From NCBI RefSeq assembly GCF_009727055.1, contig NC_052357.1, forward strand, positions 89,318,884-89,382,883: 64,000 bases of DNA, written 5' to 3'. The notes under the pieces were generated by a model that was not told where the DNA came from, did no database searches, and was given only the letters and a program-made list of their open reading frames with translations. This DNA is from Benincasa hispida (taxonomy: Eukaryota; Streptophyta; Magnoliopsida; Cucurbitales; Cucurbitaceae). Positions 34,313-47,234 of this stretch are shown in pieces (position 1 is the stretch's first letter; each line of letters opens with the position of its first letter). The translations under genes were made by a program, and so were the position numbers.

Positions 34313-37300
34313 CGATGATAGTTTCTCTTCTATTGCGGGAAAAGCAACCATTAAATTGATTGATACTCTTTTTTTGCAGTCCATTCTCCATGTTCCTAAA
34401 TTAGAATGTAATCTTTTATCTATTAATAAACTTTGTCGAGATTCTAATTGTCATATTATTTTCTTTAATTCTCATTGTATCTTTCAGTATCAGGAGTCGG
34501 GACAGTAAATTGGGAGCGCTAGGATGCTTGGTGATCTCTACTACTTTGATCGAGCCTTTTTTAGTAATAAAATAACTCAGAGTCTTAGTAGTATTAGTTC
34601 TCTTTCTGATCATAAACAAATCATACTTTTTGCATCATAGATTAGGAAATCCTTATTTTCTCTATCTTAAACAAATGTTTTCAAATTTGTTAAAAAAAAT
34701 ATGGATTATTCTTCTCTTCATTGTGAAAGTTGCATTTTTGGAAAAAGTCCACACATTTGTCCCAAAACCATACAAAACCTCCAAACCATTTTATCTCATT
34801 CATAGTGATGTTTAGGACCCTTCTAAAATTTTGACTCATAGTGGTAAAAAGTTATTTGTTACTTTTATTGATGATCGCACACATCTATCTTGGGTCTATT
34901 TAATGACAAATAAATCTGGGTGAAAAATCTTGTTAAATATTTTTATGATATGATTAAAACTCAATTTCAAACCAAAATTAGTATTTTACACTCTAATAAT
35001 GAAATTGAGTATTTCAATACATATTTGAGCGATTTTTTAAAAGATAAAGATATTTTACATCAGTCTACTTGTCGAGATACCCCTCAACAACAACAAAATG
35101 AAATTGTTGAACTAAAAATTAGGCATTTACTTGAAGTTGCACGTGTCGTAATGTTTTCGATGCATGTTCCTAAGTATTTATGGGGGGAAGCTGTACTCAT
35201 GGGCTATTTGATAAATAGAATACCTAGTAAAGTCTTGAATTGTAGAACTCATCTTGAATATCTTAAAATGATTTTTCTAACTTATCACATATATTCCTAT
35301 TTACCCATAAAGTTTTTTTGTTGCACTAAATATGTTCACATGCCTAGTCCTTTTCGATTGAAATTCGATTATAGAGCTAATATGTACATTTTTTGGGCCA
35401 TGCTTCAAATAAAAAAAAAAGGTTACACATGTTTTGACCCTCAAAGGAAAAAAATTATGCGAGTATAAACGTGTCTTTCTTAGAAAAACAACCATATTTT
35501 ACCAAAAATTCTCTTCAGGGAAAGAAGTCAAATTTATAAGATAATTTTTGGGAAACCTTTCCTTATATTAGTCACCTTGACATGTCTGTCCCAAGTCCTA
35601 CAATGATAAGTATAGAAATGTCTCATTCAGGGGGAGAAATACTACAAATTGACCCTACAAATCAAATTCTTGAGTTAAATTTTTATACTAGAAGAGCAAT
35701 TAATCAAAGGAACCATGACCAGAGAGTTGATTCCACACAAAACCGATTTGAAATTCCGATAAAATGATACTGGAAATACCTCTATAATTCCCAATGTTGA
35801 AAGGTTTGGTAATTCTTCTTCTATTTCTAATCTTTCGAATGTTCAAAATACCTTATCCATTATCTCTAACCTTGATATACCCATTTCCATTAGAAAAGGT
35901 ATTAGAACTTGTACTAAATAACCAATTGTAAATTACATCTCATATGAGAAATTGTCAGCAGTCATAAATGCTTCACATTTAGGATAGACAATTTATTTGT
36001 TCCAAGGAATATACAAGAAGCCCTAGATGATCCAAATTGGAAAACGACTGTTATGGAGGAGATGAATGCTCTAAGACAAAGTGGTACTTGGAAAATAACA
36101 AACTTACCAGAGGATAAGAAGACAGTGGGGTGAAAATGGGCGTTTATGGTAAAGTGTAATATACTGATGGCAATGTTGAAAGGTATAAGGCCAGATTAGT
36201 TCCTAAAAGTTTTACTCAAACCTATGAAATTGATTATCAAGAGACTTTTGCTTCTGTTGCAAAAATTAACTCTATCAGAATCCTTTTGTCTTTTGTAGCT
36301 AACTTGGATTGGCTTCTTCATCAATTAGATATGAATTTTTTTTTCCTCAATAGTGATTTAGTAGAAGAACATTTTTACCATCAAATTTTGAAATGGAACT
36401 TGGAAATACCAACTTTTGCAGATTAAAGAAATCATTATATGGTCTCAAACAGTCTCAAGAGCTTATTTTGAATGCTTTGGAAAAAGTCATTGGTTTTGGA
36501 TACTAACAAAGTCAAGCAGACCATACAATCTTCTATAAACACTCTGAGAATGATAAAACTGCTATTTTATTTGTCTATGTTGATGACATTATTCTCACAG
36601 GAAATGATGAAGAAGGTTTTATTGATCTTAAGATCAAGCTTGTTAGTGAGTTCCAAATCAAAGACTTTGGAGCCTTAAAATATTTTTTATGGATGGAGTT
36701 TGCAAGATCTAAGAAAGGAATTTTTGTTAATAAGAGGAAATATGTTCTTGACTTACTTTGAGAGACAATTTTACTTGGATGTCGGACAACAAAAACTCCT
36801 ATTGAACCAAATCTGACATTACAAGATGCAAATCCTAAAGAAGTAAAAGGACAAAGACAGATACTAAAGATTTGTAGGTAGTTTGATCTATTTATCTCAC
36901 ACACGTTCATATATAACATTTGCAGTCAGTATGGTGGGTCAATTTATGCACTCACTAGGATCCACTCACTTTGAAGCAAAGTAAAAAATCCTGAGATACT
37001 TGAAAGGAATCCCAGGTAAAGGTATAATATTCCAAAAACATGATCATTTTTAAGTTGAAGTGTACACTGATGTAGATTGGGCTGAAGTATTTCTAATAGA
37101 AGATCTATTTCTGGCAATTGTTCATTTATTGGATGAAATTTAGTTACATGGCATAGTGAAAAACAAAATATAGTAGCCATGAGGAGTGTTGAAGTGGAAT
37201 TTAAAACCTTAGGCCATGGAATTTGTGAAGGTATATGGATTAATAGGATCCGTAAAGAATTGAAAGTGTCTTAAAAGACACCTATACGAGTTTATTGTGA

Positions 37301-37732
37301 TAACAAGACTACCATTGCTACAACTCATAATCTAGTTCTACATAATAGGACAAAACAAATTGAAGTTGACAAACATTTCATAAAGAAGAAGACTAATACA
37401 TGTGTAATATGCATATCTTATCTTCCAATGATAAAACAAACAACAAATATGCAAACAAAAGGCCTTTTGGAAAAACAATTTGATAAACTTCTCAACAAGT
37501 TGGCCATTGATGATATCTACAAACCAGCTTGAGGGGAAGTATTAGATTTTCTTTCTTTTCTCTTGTAATATTGGATTGTTATTATGTGTATATTCATCAT
37601 TTATGTTTGTAGTATTCTGTAATATCTTTTCCTTATTGGTAAATGGTCTTTCTTCTATATAAGAAGACCTTGTATTTGATTCATAATTAAGAAGAATAAT
37701 ATTACACTATTTTCTTCTAATTTTTAACTAAG

Positions 37733-38425
37733 ACAAGTCACATGTTTCACCATGTTGAATCATTGATCTTAGCTACACATATTCACAACTAGCCTCATGA
37801 ATTGCAAGAATTTTAGCATGATTTGAGAAAGTAGTTGTTATGGTCTATTTCGGTGATCGCCATGATATAGTAGTTCCTCCATATGTGAATAAATAACTTG
37901 TATGAGATCTAGCTTTGTGTGGATCAGATAAACATCCAGAATCTACATAACCAACTAAATTGAAATTTGATTTATTTGAATAAAACAAACTCATATCAAT
38001 TGTTCCTCGGAGATAACGAAGTATATGCTTAATTCCATTTCAATGTCTTTTTGTTGGAGAAAAACTATATCTAGCTAATAAATTAACTAAAAATGTAATA
38101 TTTGATCTTGTATTATTAGCAAGATACATAAGTGCACCAATTGCACTAAGATATGATACTTTAGGACCAAGAAATTCTTCATTGTCATCTCGAGGTCAAA
38201 ATATATCTTTCTTTACATCTAGTGAACAAACTTCCATTAGAATGTTTAATGGATGTGTTTTGTCCATATAGAACATTTTTAAAATTTTTCCTATATAAGT
38301 TGACTGATGAATAAATATCTCATATGTTAAATGCTCAATTTACAAGTCAAGACAAAATTTTCTTATTATGAGATCTTTCATCTCAAATCTTTCTCGAGAT
38401 ATTCTATTGTCTTTGAAAGCTCTTA
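37733..38425 (-). pseudogene. Outer copia Pol: RT end and RNase H, piece right of the forward insertion
   Basis: The minus strand encodes ELSKTIEYLEKDLRMKDL, then EEFLGPKVSYLSAIGALMYLA, SPTKRHWNGIKHILRYLRGT, FNLVGYVDSGCLSDPHKARS and LRSMIQHGETCDLS with stops between. These are the thumb of reverse transcriptase and the N-terminal half of RNase H. The piece joins in sense with 40055 onward across the Harbinger-like insert. Confidence 0.85.
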
Positions 38426-40051
38426 GTGGGTGTTTGACAACCCAAGAAGAGTTGTGTTGCGTTGGTATTTTTTTACCAACTCAATGTTTGACAACCAACT
38501 TTAAATGTTGGTGGTGTTGAGTTGATTATTTTACCAACTCATCCTAACTCACCCCAACTCTCTCTAATTCTCTCTCCCTATAATGTTTTTAATGGTTCCA
38601 CCCATCAGTCTCTGTTGGCAATTACCGCTACCACACTCCAGCGACATACTCTGATGACCACCTTTGGATGGCCAACTCCGACGACCAACTCCGAGTTCTG
38701 GCAACCAACTCCGACGACACTCCGGTAACCAATTCTGACAACCAACTTGGTACAAAACAACTCTGACTTCTACATTCACACGACCAACTTCGACAAAGAA
38801 TTTCGGGCTCCACTAACCACCTCTGATGACAACTCCAGTGACTAACTCCAACAACTACCTTTTCACACAAGCAGCTTCGACGACATACTTCGACTACCAC
38901 CTTCGTATACCCAACTTCGACGACCACTAATAAAAATAAAATGGTGGGTTTGATCATCCACCACTTTATCACTCTCACCTGTTTTTCCACGCATTTTCAT
39001 TACTCTCCCAACCCTCTCAATTACTTTGTCGTTTCTCTCTCTCATGCGTCTCTTCACATTTACTCTCCTTCTCTCATCTTCTCTCTTCTTTTGCCTTTTG
39101 GTTCGCCTTGCTCATTTTCTCTCTTCTTTCTCTGTCTGGCTCATATGAGTTTTATTTTCTCTTTTCTTTCTCAACTTCTCCTTTCTCTCTTTTGATTTTC
39201 TTTCTATGGCTATTCTTTTAGATCTAATTATTCTTCTTCTATTTCATTTTTTTCTTAGATCTAAAAAATATTACACACAACGTCCTATTATTGTGTCACT
39301 AAACAAAAGTTTAATGATATGTTTTAAACAACCTCTCCCTTAATGTTTTCAAATATTGCATAATTCTAATGAAATAATGGAATTTAAAATTATGGCTCAA
39401 GTTTTTTTTTTTTAAAAAAAAATAGTTTGTACACCGATGCAACATAATAATAGAAAAAATAGACATCAATATTTCTAAAATCATTCCACTGGTTTTAGAA
39501 AAAACAAAATCCATATTCCACAAATTAGTAAAAAAAAAAAGACTATCTAAGAGTTGGTTTTATGATTTAAATTGTAAGATTTTTTTTTTAAGATTAACAT
39601 TTAAGTGTCACCCCTTCTATCTAAAACAATGCCAATAATTTCATTTGATGGCATTAATCTTTTTGCTTTTTAAATTTTACAGTAATTAATGATTAAGTTG
39701 GATTTTTGAATGAAATAATCACTTCTATTTGAGTGTTTAAAAAATTGAATTCAAAATTTGTGTTCTGTATATGAATACTTTGTAGAGAATTTGTTATGTT
39801 TTGAGAATGGAAAAGAATTTGAAGTTTTTTGTTTTTATCTTAGAAAAGTTAAGAAAATATGTGTATAGTTGAAAATTAAAATCAACAATTGTAAAAAAAA
39901 AAAAAAAAAAAATCAATTTCATTTACAAAAACGGCACCAGATACCTCAACTCAACTCAGCTTAACTCTGCACACCAAATACAAACAATGTAACTCTCCAG
40001 ATAATAATTATCAACTCAACTCTCTGCTTTTATTGCACGCCAAACACCCCC
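38426..40051. mobile_element. Non-autonomous PIF/Harbinger-like element inserted in copia Pol
   Basis: TTA is duplicated at both edges (38423-38425, 40052-40054). Terminal inverted repeats: left GTGGGTGTTTGACAAC, right (reverse complement) GGGGGTGTTTGGCGTGC. Without the insert the copia frame reads through the site (…VETF-x-ELSKTIEY…). The 1.6-kb interior has no transposase. Its left third is built of 'CCAACTCCGACGACC'-like units, the middle is C/T-rich, and the right part is AT-rich with a long A run (39892-39911). Confidence 0.82.
38640..38935 (+). repeat. Degenerate minisatellite 'CAACTCCGACGAC' in the Harbinger-like element
   Basis: A short unit of 12-16 bp, variants of CAACT(C/T)CGACGAC, recurs over about 300 bp with irregular spacing. 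Open frames exist on the minus strand through the repeat, but the peptide is low-complexity and I see no gene. Confidence 0.6.
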
Positions 40052-40054
40052 TTA

Positions 40055-43000
40055 AAAGGTTTCGACTATATTTAAATCATCAACATATGCTGTTATAATA
40101 GCAAATCTGAACTGTGGTTTCTTTATAAAATCACATGAATAGATTGGTTTATTTTGATATCTTTCTTTAAACAGATATCTACTCAGGTGATTATACCACA
40201 TTTGTTCTGATTATTTTAATCCATATAATGATTTCTGTAACTCTATTGAATATAATTCCCGAGAACTTGATTTATATGTTTCAGGTATCTTAAATCCTTC
40301 TTAGATTCTCATGTAAATGTCATATCAAGATATCCATTTAAATATGTTGTAACAACATTCATAAGATGTATGTCAAAACTTTCATACACAATCAGACCAA
40401 TTAAATTCTTAGTGTAATTACATTCACCACTGGAGAATATGTTTCCTTATAATCAATACCAAGTCTTTGTGAAAAACCTTGTGCAACTAGTCTTGCTTTA
40501 TATCTTATGACCTCATTATTTTCATTTCTTTTTCTCACAAATACCCATTTGTATCCCACAGGTTTGACACCTTCTGGTGTTTGAACTACTGGTCCAAAAA
40601 CCTGACATTTTGAAAATTAGTTTAATTTTGTCTCGATTGCTTCTTTCCACTAAAGCCAATCTTTTCTATGTCGATATTATTCAACAAATTTTGGTTCAAG
40701 ATCCTCACTTTTTGATATAATATCAAGAGCAATATTATATGCAAAAATGTTTGTCAATAAGCACATTAGTTCAGTTCTATCTTTTTCTTATCATGACATA
40801 GTTTATTGAAACCTCATTATTATCTTTAGGTATTCCACCTTCTTTATTAGTCATGTCCAGAGCTTTTTCATGGGTATTAGTATCCTCAACTAGGTTTTTT
40901 TTAGTATTGTCTATTTTCTTTTTTGAGAATTTTTATCTTTAGAACTCATTGGTCCACCACGCTTCTAGCGTGTTCCAGACATTAGTGATTTCTTGTTGTG
41001 CTGGAATTTATTTCAAAGGAACAGTTACAGCTAGTACATGTGACTTAGTTACTTTCTCAGCATCTATAAATGCATTCAGTAATTGATTTTCCATATTTTG
41101 CGAATGAATTATTTTTTGAACTTCAAGTTTATATTGATTTGTATGGGGATCTCAATGAGACAATAATGACGCATTCTATGTAATTTTTTTTTCCAACTTC
41201 TTAATTCCTCCCCTTAATGTTGAAAAAATTGTCTCATCAAAATGATAATCGACAAATTGTGTAGTAAATATATCACCAGTTAGAAATTCAAGATATTTAA
41301 TAATTGATGAAGAATCATATCCAACATATATTTCTAACCTTTTTTGAGGATTCATCTTAGTACATTGTGATGGAGAAATTGGAACATATACCGCACATCA
41401 AAAAATTCTCAAATGGAAAATATTTGGCTCGTGACCATAAGCTAATTTTAATGACGAGTACTTATGGTAAGCTAGTGGCCTAATGCATACAAGTGACGCA
41501 ACATGCAAAATAGCATGTACCTATAAAGATGTAGAAAGCTTAGCTTTCATAAGTAACGGTGTAGCAATTAATTGCATACGTTTTATAAATGATAATGTTA
41601 AACCATTTTGTATATGAACATGAGTTACAAGATGTTCAACACTTATCCCAATTGTCATAAAATAATTATCAAAAGCTTGGGATGTAAATTCACCAGCATT
41701 ATCAAGACGAATAATCTTAATTGTATAATAAGGAAATTGTGCTCTTAACTTAATTATTTGAGCAAGTAATCTTGCAAATGCAAAGTTTCGACTTGATAAT
41801 AAGCACACATGTGACCATCTATTGGATGCATCTATTAATACCATAAAATATTTAAATAGTCCATTTGGTGGGTTAATAGGTCCAGATATATCACCATGAA
41901 TTCGTTAAAAAAATGTAAGAAAATTCAGTTCCCACTTTAGCTGGTGATGGTCTAATTTGTCTTGAAAGCAAGCATCACATGATAATTCATTAGATTGAAT
42001 AATCTTCTGGCTCTTCAATGGATGACCATGTGAATTCTCAATAATTTTTCTCATCATTAGAAATCCTAGATGACTTAATTTGTCATGCCAAATTGTTATA
42101 TATGAATTCATGAACTTCAGGTTCGTTGTTAAATATGTTTCAATTACTCGTATACTATAATCTAGAAGATAAAGCAGACATTCCAGTATACATATTTCAT
42201 GTGAGACATTAGATAGGACATAAAGTTATTCTATCTCATTCTTTCTATCAGTCTCAATAAATAACCATTGCAACACATATCTTTAAATTTCAGTAGGTTT
42301 CTCTTTGATTGACTAGAGAATAATGAATTGTCAATTTAAAATGTATTCCTCTAGGAAAAAATAATATTTACTTTTCCAAACCTTTTAATCTAATTTGCAA
42401 AACCTAATATTGTATTGACTTTTGCTCCAACATTGTCAGTTCGAAAAAAATATTTTCTACTTGTAAGTATTGTATGTGTAATTGCACAATCTGCTAGAAA
42501 TAAATCTTCATTCCTTATTTTTGAGTCATTCAACATATAAAAACTGTAAATGGTTACTTATTAACCAAAATAATTACAATAAGAGAAACAAAAGTTCAAC
42601 CTTAAAAAAAAAAAATGAAAGATAGATTATAAAAAAAAACAACAACAACATTTTTTCTCTAAATATTCTCAAAATCAAAAGAAGCATTTGCTATGTCATT
42701 AACTGTGTCAATTTTCTCTTCAGGAGATTCAAAGAAGTCTGTCACATCCAAATTTATCATATTGGACGAGTGAAATATATAATTATCCTAGTATACAAAA
42801 TTTGTTTCCATATTTTTCCCTTTTTTCCTTCAGGAAAGTTTGATAAAGATCAACTAAATATTTTGATGTATGACATATTCGTGCCCAATGCCCAATCATA
42901 CAACTTTGGAAGCATTTCTATTCAACATTTCTTGAAAACTTATCATGTAGAGTTTTTTCTTTATGATCATCATTGGTGTGGTTCTTTTGAAATTTGGACC

Positions 43001-43759
43001 TTTATGATCATCATTTGATGTGGTTCTTTTGAAATTTAGATGATTATAACGATTACTATGAAAAAACAATTATTTCTTCCTCTACCACGATCACGACCAT
43101 AATTACGACCTTGACCACTATTATTAAAATTCACAGAATTCACTTTAGGGAATGGTGTTGTTCCAGTTGGTCAAGATTCGTGATTTTTTTAATTAATAAC
43201 TCCTTATTTTGTTCGGCCATGAGAAAACATGAAATTAGTTCAGAATATTGTTCAAAATCTTGCTCTTGATATTGCTGTTGCAGAAGCATATTCGAGACAT
43301 GAAATATACAAAATATCTTCTCTAACATATCCGCATCAATAATTTTCTCTCTACATAACAAAAATTTTGAACTAATTTTTAATAATACGGAGTTGAAAAC
43401 ACTCCCTAATTTAAAATCTTGAGCCTCAAATGCATCCATTCATAACGAACCTTTAGAAGAATAACCATTTTGTGGTGATCATATCTCTCTTTCAAATTAT
43501 TCCACAAGATCTGAGAATCTTTTGTTGTTAGGTATTTCATCTTTAATTCCTCTTGGAGATGTTGATGAAGGAAGATCATGACTTTTTCCTTTTCCTGTCT
43601 AGATGTCGTACTTCTTTCTTTAATTATTTCTCCAAGGCTCATAGCATCTAGGTGTATTTCAGCATCAAGTATCCATAACAAATAATTGTCACAATTAATG
43701 GCAAAGGCTGCGAATTCTAGTTTTGTAAGATTTGTCATGGTAACACTATCACAAGACAT
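40055..43759 (-). pseudogene. Outer copia Gag-Pol: Gag to reverse transcriptase
   Basis: Gag starts at ATG 43759 with TNLTKLEFAAFAINCDNYLLW and LGEIIKERSTTSRQEKEKVMIFL, then after a frameshift ELISCFLMAEQNKELL. The protease relic is LADCAITHTIL (about 42500). GAG-pre-integrase at 42111-41905 has IWHDKLSHLG and CDACFQDK. Integrase at 41844-41521 has IRLDNAGEFTSQAFDNY, the second catalytic Asp block. Reverse transcriptase runs down to AYVDDLNIV at about 40090. Stops and shifts occur throughout. The element would have made its own reverse transcription machinery; this copy cannot. Confidence 0.87.
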
Positions 43760-43902
43760 TATATATATATTAGAAATTTAGTATATATCAAACATACAAA
43801 ATACTATTTAATTTATTGACTATAATAAAAAGAAAAAAATGACTTACCTTTAAGACCTACTTCCAGTTGGAAAAATGATAGGAGCTCGTGTTGATAACGT
43901 GT

Positions 43903-44171
43903 TGTAAAATTGAGGGCACAATGAGAAGAAGGTTATGGAAAAAATATGATATAACAATAATATATTAACAAATAAAAGAAAATAACAAAATAAAAATAAT
44001 GATAATAAGAATTTATGGAAATTATATTGAAATCTAGAAATCACTCTTAATATTTCACCAATGTGTATTTCTCTTAAATCCACCAAATGTTATTATTTAT
44101 AGGCAACTTGACAAGTATGAGGTAGAATTAAATGGACGCTTGTAATTGTAGGACATATGAACAACATGCAC
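43903..44171 (-). repeat. 5' LTR (shortened) of the outer copia element
   Basis: It aligns with 30954-31210 from TGTAAAATTGAGGGCACA to GAACAACATGCACA, then homology stops, so about 50 bp of the LTR's outer end are missing. The adjoining 'GAGCTCGTGTTGATAACG' (43882-43899) is where a tRNA primer site should be. Confidence 0.7.
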
Positions 44172-44899
44172 AGTAATATCAAATTATTCAAATTATTCGA
44201 TGGAGTTTGGGATAAAAAGGTGAAATTTTAAACCTTAAGTGTGTATTTTAACCAGTTGAGCAATCTTTGATCTCCCTTTCCACCTCTTATAGTAATTTGA
44301 AAGATTTGGTAGTTATGTATCTAAAACATGTGGGAAGATCAAATTCCACAAACCAATTAATGACAAGTGTAATTTTTATTTCAATTAAAAACACTTGAGA
44401 CTACTTAAAATTTTATTTCTCTAATATTTGTAAAAGAAAAATATATATATATATATTTAAATATATCTTAGACTACAACTATTTTTGTACATCTCATTCA
44501 ATAGACTTTCACACTTTGTCATCTCAATCTTTTTCATAGTTCATGCACAAAGACTGCATGTTGAGAGTAATTCGTAGTAACATCTTATAATAGAATACTA
44601 TCATTGAAAATCTATGAAAATGATAAGTTAAAAAAAAAAAAAAAAAAAAAAAGGAAAAACTTGTAGATGTTGTATGCTTTTAACCAAAACTTTGTAGGTT
44701 ATCGTGATTTGTCATCCTAATTAAAGGGGAAATTGTTCTAAATTTCTTACAAATTTTACAGGACCGCTACGTTTCTTGTACTTTGGTGTTAATTAAAGAG
44801 GAAAGCTGGCAGCAGCAGATTAAGTTGTCAACTTCTCCGGTTAAGCATGAATCAAAATTTTTATTACAGAAGATCTGACAAAATATAAATACATATGGA
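44172..44899. other. AT-rich spacer between copia and CACTA elements
   Basis: No gene. It includes a short (TA)n run (about 44443-44456) and an uninterrupted A run of more than 20 bases at about 44630-44652. Confidence 0.55.
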
Positions 44900-45010
44900 C
44901 ACTACAAGAATTTTGGATCTTTCCAATAAAACTTTTTCCGACGAAAGAAAAATCGTCAACATAACCCATTTTTCCTACCGCTTTTACCATGGCATCGAGA
45001 ATAAATAATC

Positions 45011-45775
45011 TCCCGACGGTCATTTGATTGGGATCGGGATAAATCAGTTATCCCAACGGTAACCCAAACAACCATCAAGAGAACCGACCTCGTCCGACGG
45101 TTGTATGACCATCGGAAGAGGGTGAATTTTTAAAAAGATATTAGAATTTTTTATTAGAGTTCTCCGGATGGCAATCCAAACGACCATCGGGAGACCTTGG
45201 TTAGCCCAATGGGTTTTAAACCGTTGGGAGGGTCAATTTAAAAGAATATATATTAGGATTTTTTATTGAAGTTCTCCCGACGGTGATTTGTAGGACCGTC
45301 AGGAGACCTTGGTTAGCCCGACAGATTTTATACCGTTGGGCAAGAGTCAATTCTAAAAAAAATAATAGAATCTTTTATTGAAGTTCTCCCAACAGTAGTT
45401 TGTACGATCGTCAGGAATACCTAATTAGCTCGACGGTTGTACCATCGCCAGGAGAGGATCAATTGAAAAAAAAAATTGCGAACAAATATTTTGTAGAGTT
45501 CTCCCGACAGCTATCCAAACGACCGTCAGGAGTACGTACTTAACCCGACAGTTTTTAGGCCGTTGGGATAGGGTCAATTTAAAAAAAAGCAGTAAGAATT
45601 TTTTTTAAAGTTATCCCAATGGTAACCCAAAAAACCGGTGGGAGTAACTACTTATCCCGACGGACGTACTTAACCCGACAGTTTTTAGGCCGTCGGGATA
45701 GGGTCAATTTAAAAAAAAGCAGTAAGAATTTTTTTTAGAGTTATCCCAATGGTAACCCAAAAAACCGTCGGGAGA
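45011..45775 (+). repeat. CACTA subterminal repeat array with palindromic CCGACGGT/ACCGTCGG motifs
   Basis: About seven units of 105-130 bp each contain 'AGTTCTCCCGACGG' or 'AGTTATCCCAATGG', then 'AACCCAAACGACCGTCGGGAG', then 'AGCCCGACGGTTTTA..CCGTTGGGA' and a spacer 'GGTCAATTTAAAAAAA'. The motif occurs in both orientations inside every unit. Two neighbouring units (45534-45637 and 45664-45767) are almost identical. In En/Spm elements such arrays bind the second element protein. Confidence 0.85.
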
Positions 45776-47207
45776 GATTCGATTATAACCCACTTCTTCC
45801 CCTCATTTTCCCTGCCGCTTGTGAGCTTTCCCATTTTCTCTCTAACCCTAAACGACCATTTCTCTCCTCCCCACACAGATCGTCATTCGTCGCCAGTTGC
45901 TGCCATTCACCATCAGTGTTCGCCGTTCACTGCTGTTTGTGCAGTTGTCATCATTCCCTGTCAGGTAAGTCGTTCGTCGCTAGGGTCAATTTATATGCTT
46001 CTTTTAACTTATTTACAACATAATTATCTATATGTTTTTTGGATTAACGATTGTCATGTTTGTATACGATTATTATGTTTGTTGAATTGACGTTTGTCAA
46101 CACAATAATTCGATTTATACGATTGTCATGTTTGTTGCATTTCATCATCATCGTTTCTATTTTGACTAGAGTAGACTGAGTTCTAGTTTGATCCTGACTT
46201 GATTGGTTACTTTGGTTACTTTTACTTCAATTTAATTTATTGGGGTAATTTATTGAGTAGAATGGGTTCTAGTTTGAATCCTATAATATTTTCATTATAT
46301 AGTTTTCTTTTAAATGTTGGAGATGAGTTCCATGTTTATAGTAGATTATTTTGATGTGATAGATATTTGGTTGCATTTAAATTTATTGAACTAGATTTCT
46401 ACTAGTTAAATAAATTTGTACTAGATTTGTACTAGTTAAATGAACTAATTATTTTTAACATGTACTATATAACTAAAAAAATTTCATGACTTCGAAGTTC
46501 CATTTCTAAAATTTTAAAGATAATTGACTCATTGCTCTTCAAGTTATAGTAGTTTTCTCTTTATGGTTTTTTATGCTAAACTCCATATACATGAAATTCT
46601 CAAGTAAAATTGATTTCATGTTTTTCCATAAAATATAAGGGGATTTCAATTTGAGAATTTGTAGTAGTGTTCTATTTATGAAATTTTCTAATTAATAAAT
46701 ACATGAAAATTGAGAAGTAGTAGTATTCTCTTCGTGAATATTTCTAATTCCAACTCCATAAATACATGAAAATTTTCAGTAAAAAATACATGAAAATTTG
46801 CACTTTTTAAATTAATTATTTTTATATTTAGTTTCATGTTGTTCTACTTGAGTCAGTCATTGTATTCCATTGAGACAATTATCGTAGCCTACTTTAGCAA
46901 CTTGTACAAAAAACATAAGCATATTTAGGTCCGTGCTTTTGGAGCATGCTTTGACTACTAATCATCATATTTTTCTCTTTTTTCAATTTTTATTTATTTG
47001 ATGTTATTACTATTATCGATTTGATAATCTAAAATTAAGGCGTTGGGAGATAGTGCCTTTCAATAGAGTGTTTTATGCTACCTTTGTGTCTGAATTCATT
47101 AATAGTTGCAAACTTGTTTATTGCCCAAACACTTGGAAGTTTCTTATTTTGGCTACTTCTTGTTGTATCATCTTTTTCTATTTCATTTTGACATTTTTTT
47201 TATTGGA

Positions 47208-47234
47208 TTACAAGGGATTGTCAATCCCTTGTAA
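47208..47234. repeat. Perfect short hairpin
   Basis: TTACAAGGGATTG and its reverse complement are separated by one base inside the presumed leader intron of the CACTA element. Confidence 0.6.

Larger units (their letters stand above)
32481..37530 (+). pseudogene. Decayed copia polyprotein (protease, integrase, RT, RNase H), split by a solo LTR
   Basis: Domains in order. Protease: SSPWIIDSGAIDHITGSS at about 32600-32660 with its DSGA motif. Resumption after the solo LTR: SFSSIAGKATIKLIDTL, LHVPKLECNLLSINKLC. GAG-pre-integrase: HCESCIFGKS at about 34719. Integrase: 34900-35400, where the usual DN of the catalytic block is NN (LHSNNEIEYF). Reverse transcriptase: WKTAVMEEMNAL (36035), FVYVDDIILTGNDEEGF (36571). 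RNase H: VYCDNKTTIA (37290) and a closing DDIYKPA at 37530. Numerous stops. The domain order integrase before RT defines Ty1/copia. Confidence 0.88.
31556..37732 (+). mobile_element. Forward-strand Ty1/copia element inserted in the outer element
   Basis: LTRs at 31556-31735 (TGTTGGGTTTCC...) and 37541-37730 share 'ATTCATCATTATATTTGTA.TATT' and the 3' half 'AAGACCTT.TATTTGATTCATAATTAAGAAGAATAATATTACACTATTTT'. The 3' LTR carries TATATAA and is preceded by the polypurine tract GAGGGGAAG (37532-37540). The internal part encodes a decayed polyprotein and contains the solo LTR at 32710-34312. Target-site duplication could not be defined because both LTR ends are damaged. Confidence 0.85.
30954..44171 (-). 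mobile_element. Outer Ty1/copia retrotransposon, reverse strand, split by two later insertions
   Basis: The 3' LTR (30954-31265) and a shortened 5' LTR (43903-44171) share long stretches such as 'AAATCACTCTTAATAT.TCACCAATGTG.ATTTCTCTTAAATC'. Read on the minus strand, the order gag, protease, integrase, reverse transcriptase, RNase H is correct once the inserts 31556-37732 and 38426-40051 are ignored. Many stops and frameshifts show that it is dead. A relative lies at 51930-54690. Confidence 0.85.

Noticed and set aside
38564..39195. Open frames of 70-120 codons through the CAACTCCGACGAC repeats
   Set aside because: They are low-complexity translations of a minisatellite, open on both strands, inside a non-autonomous transposon.
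44900..45780. Subterminal CACTA repeats as a host microRNA or siRNA gene
   Set aside because: The inverted motifs are short and repeated in each unit, and position and form fit CACTA subterminal repeats; no single long stem is present.
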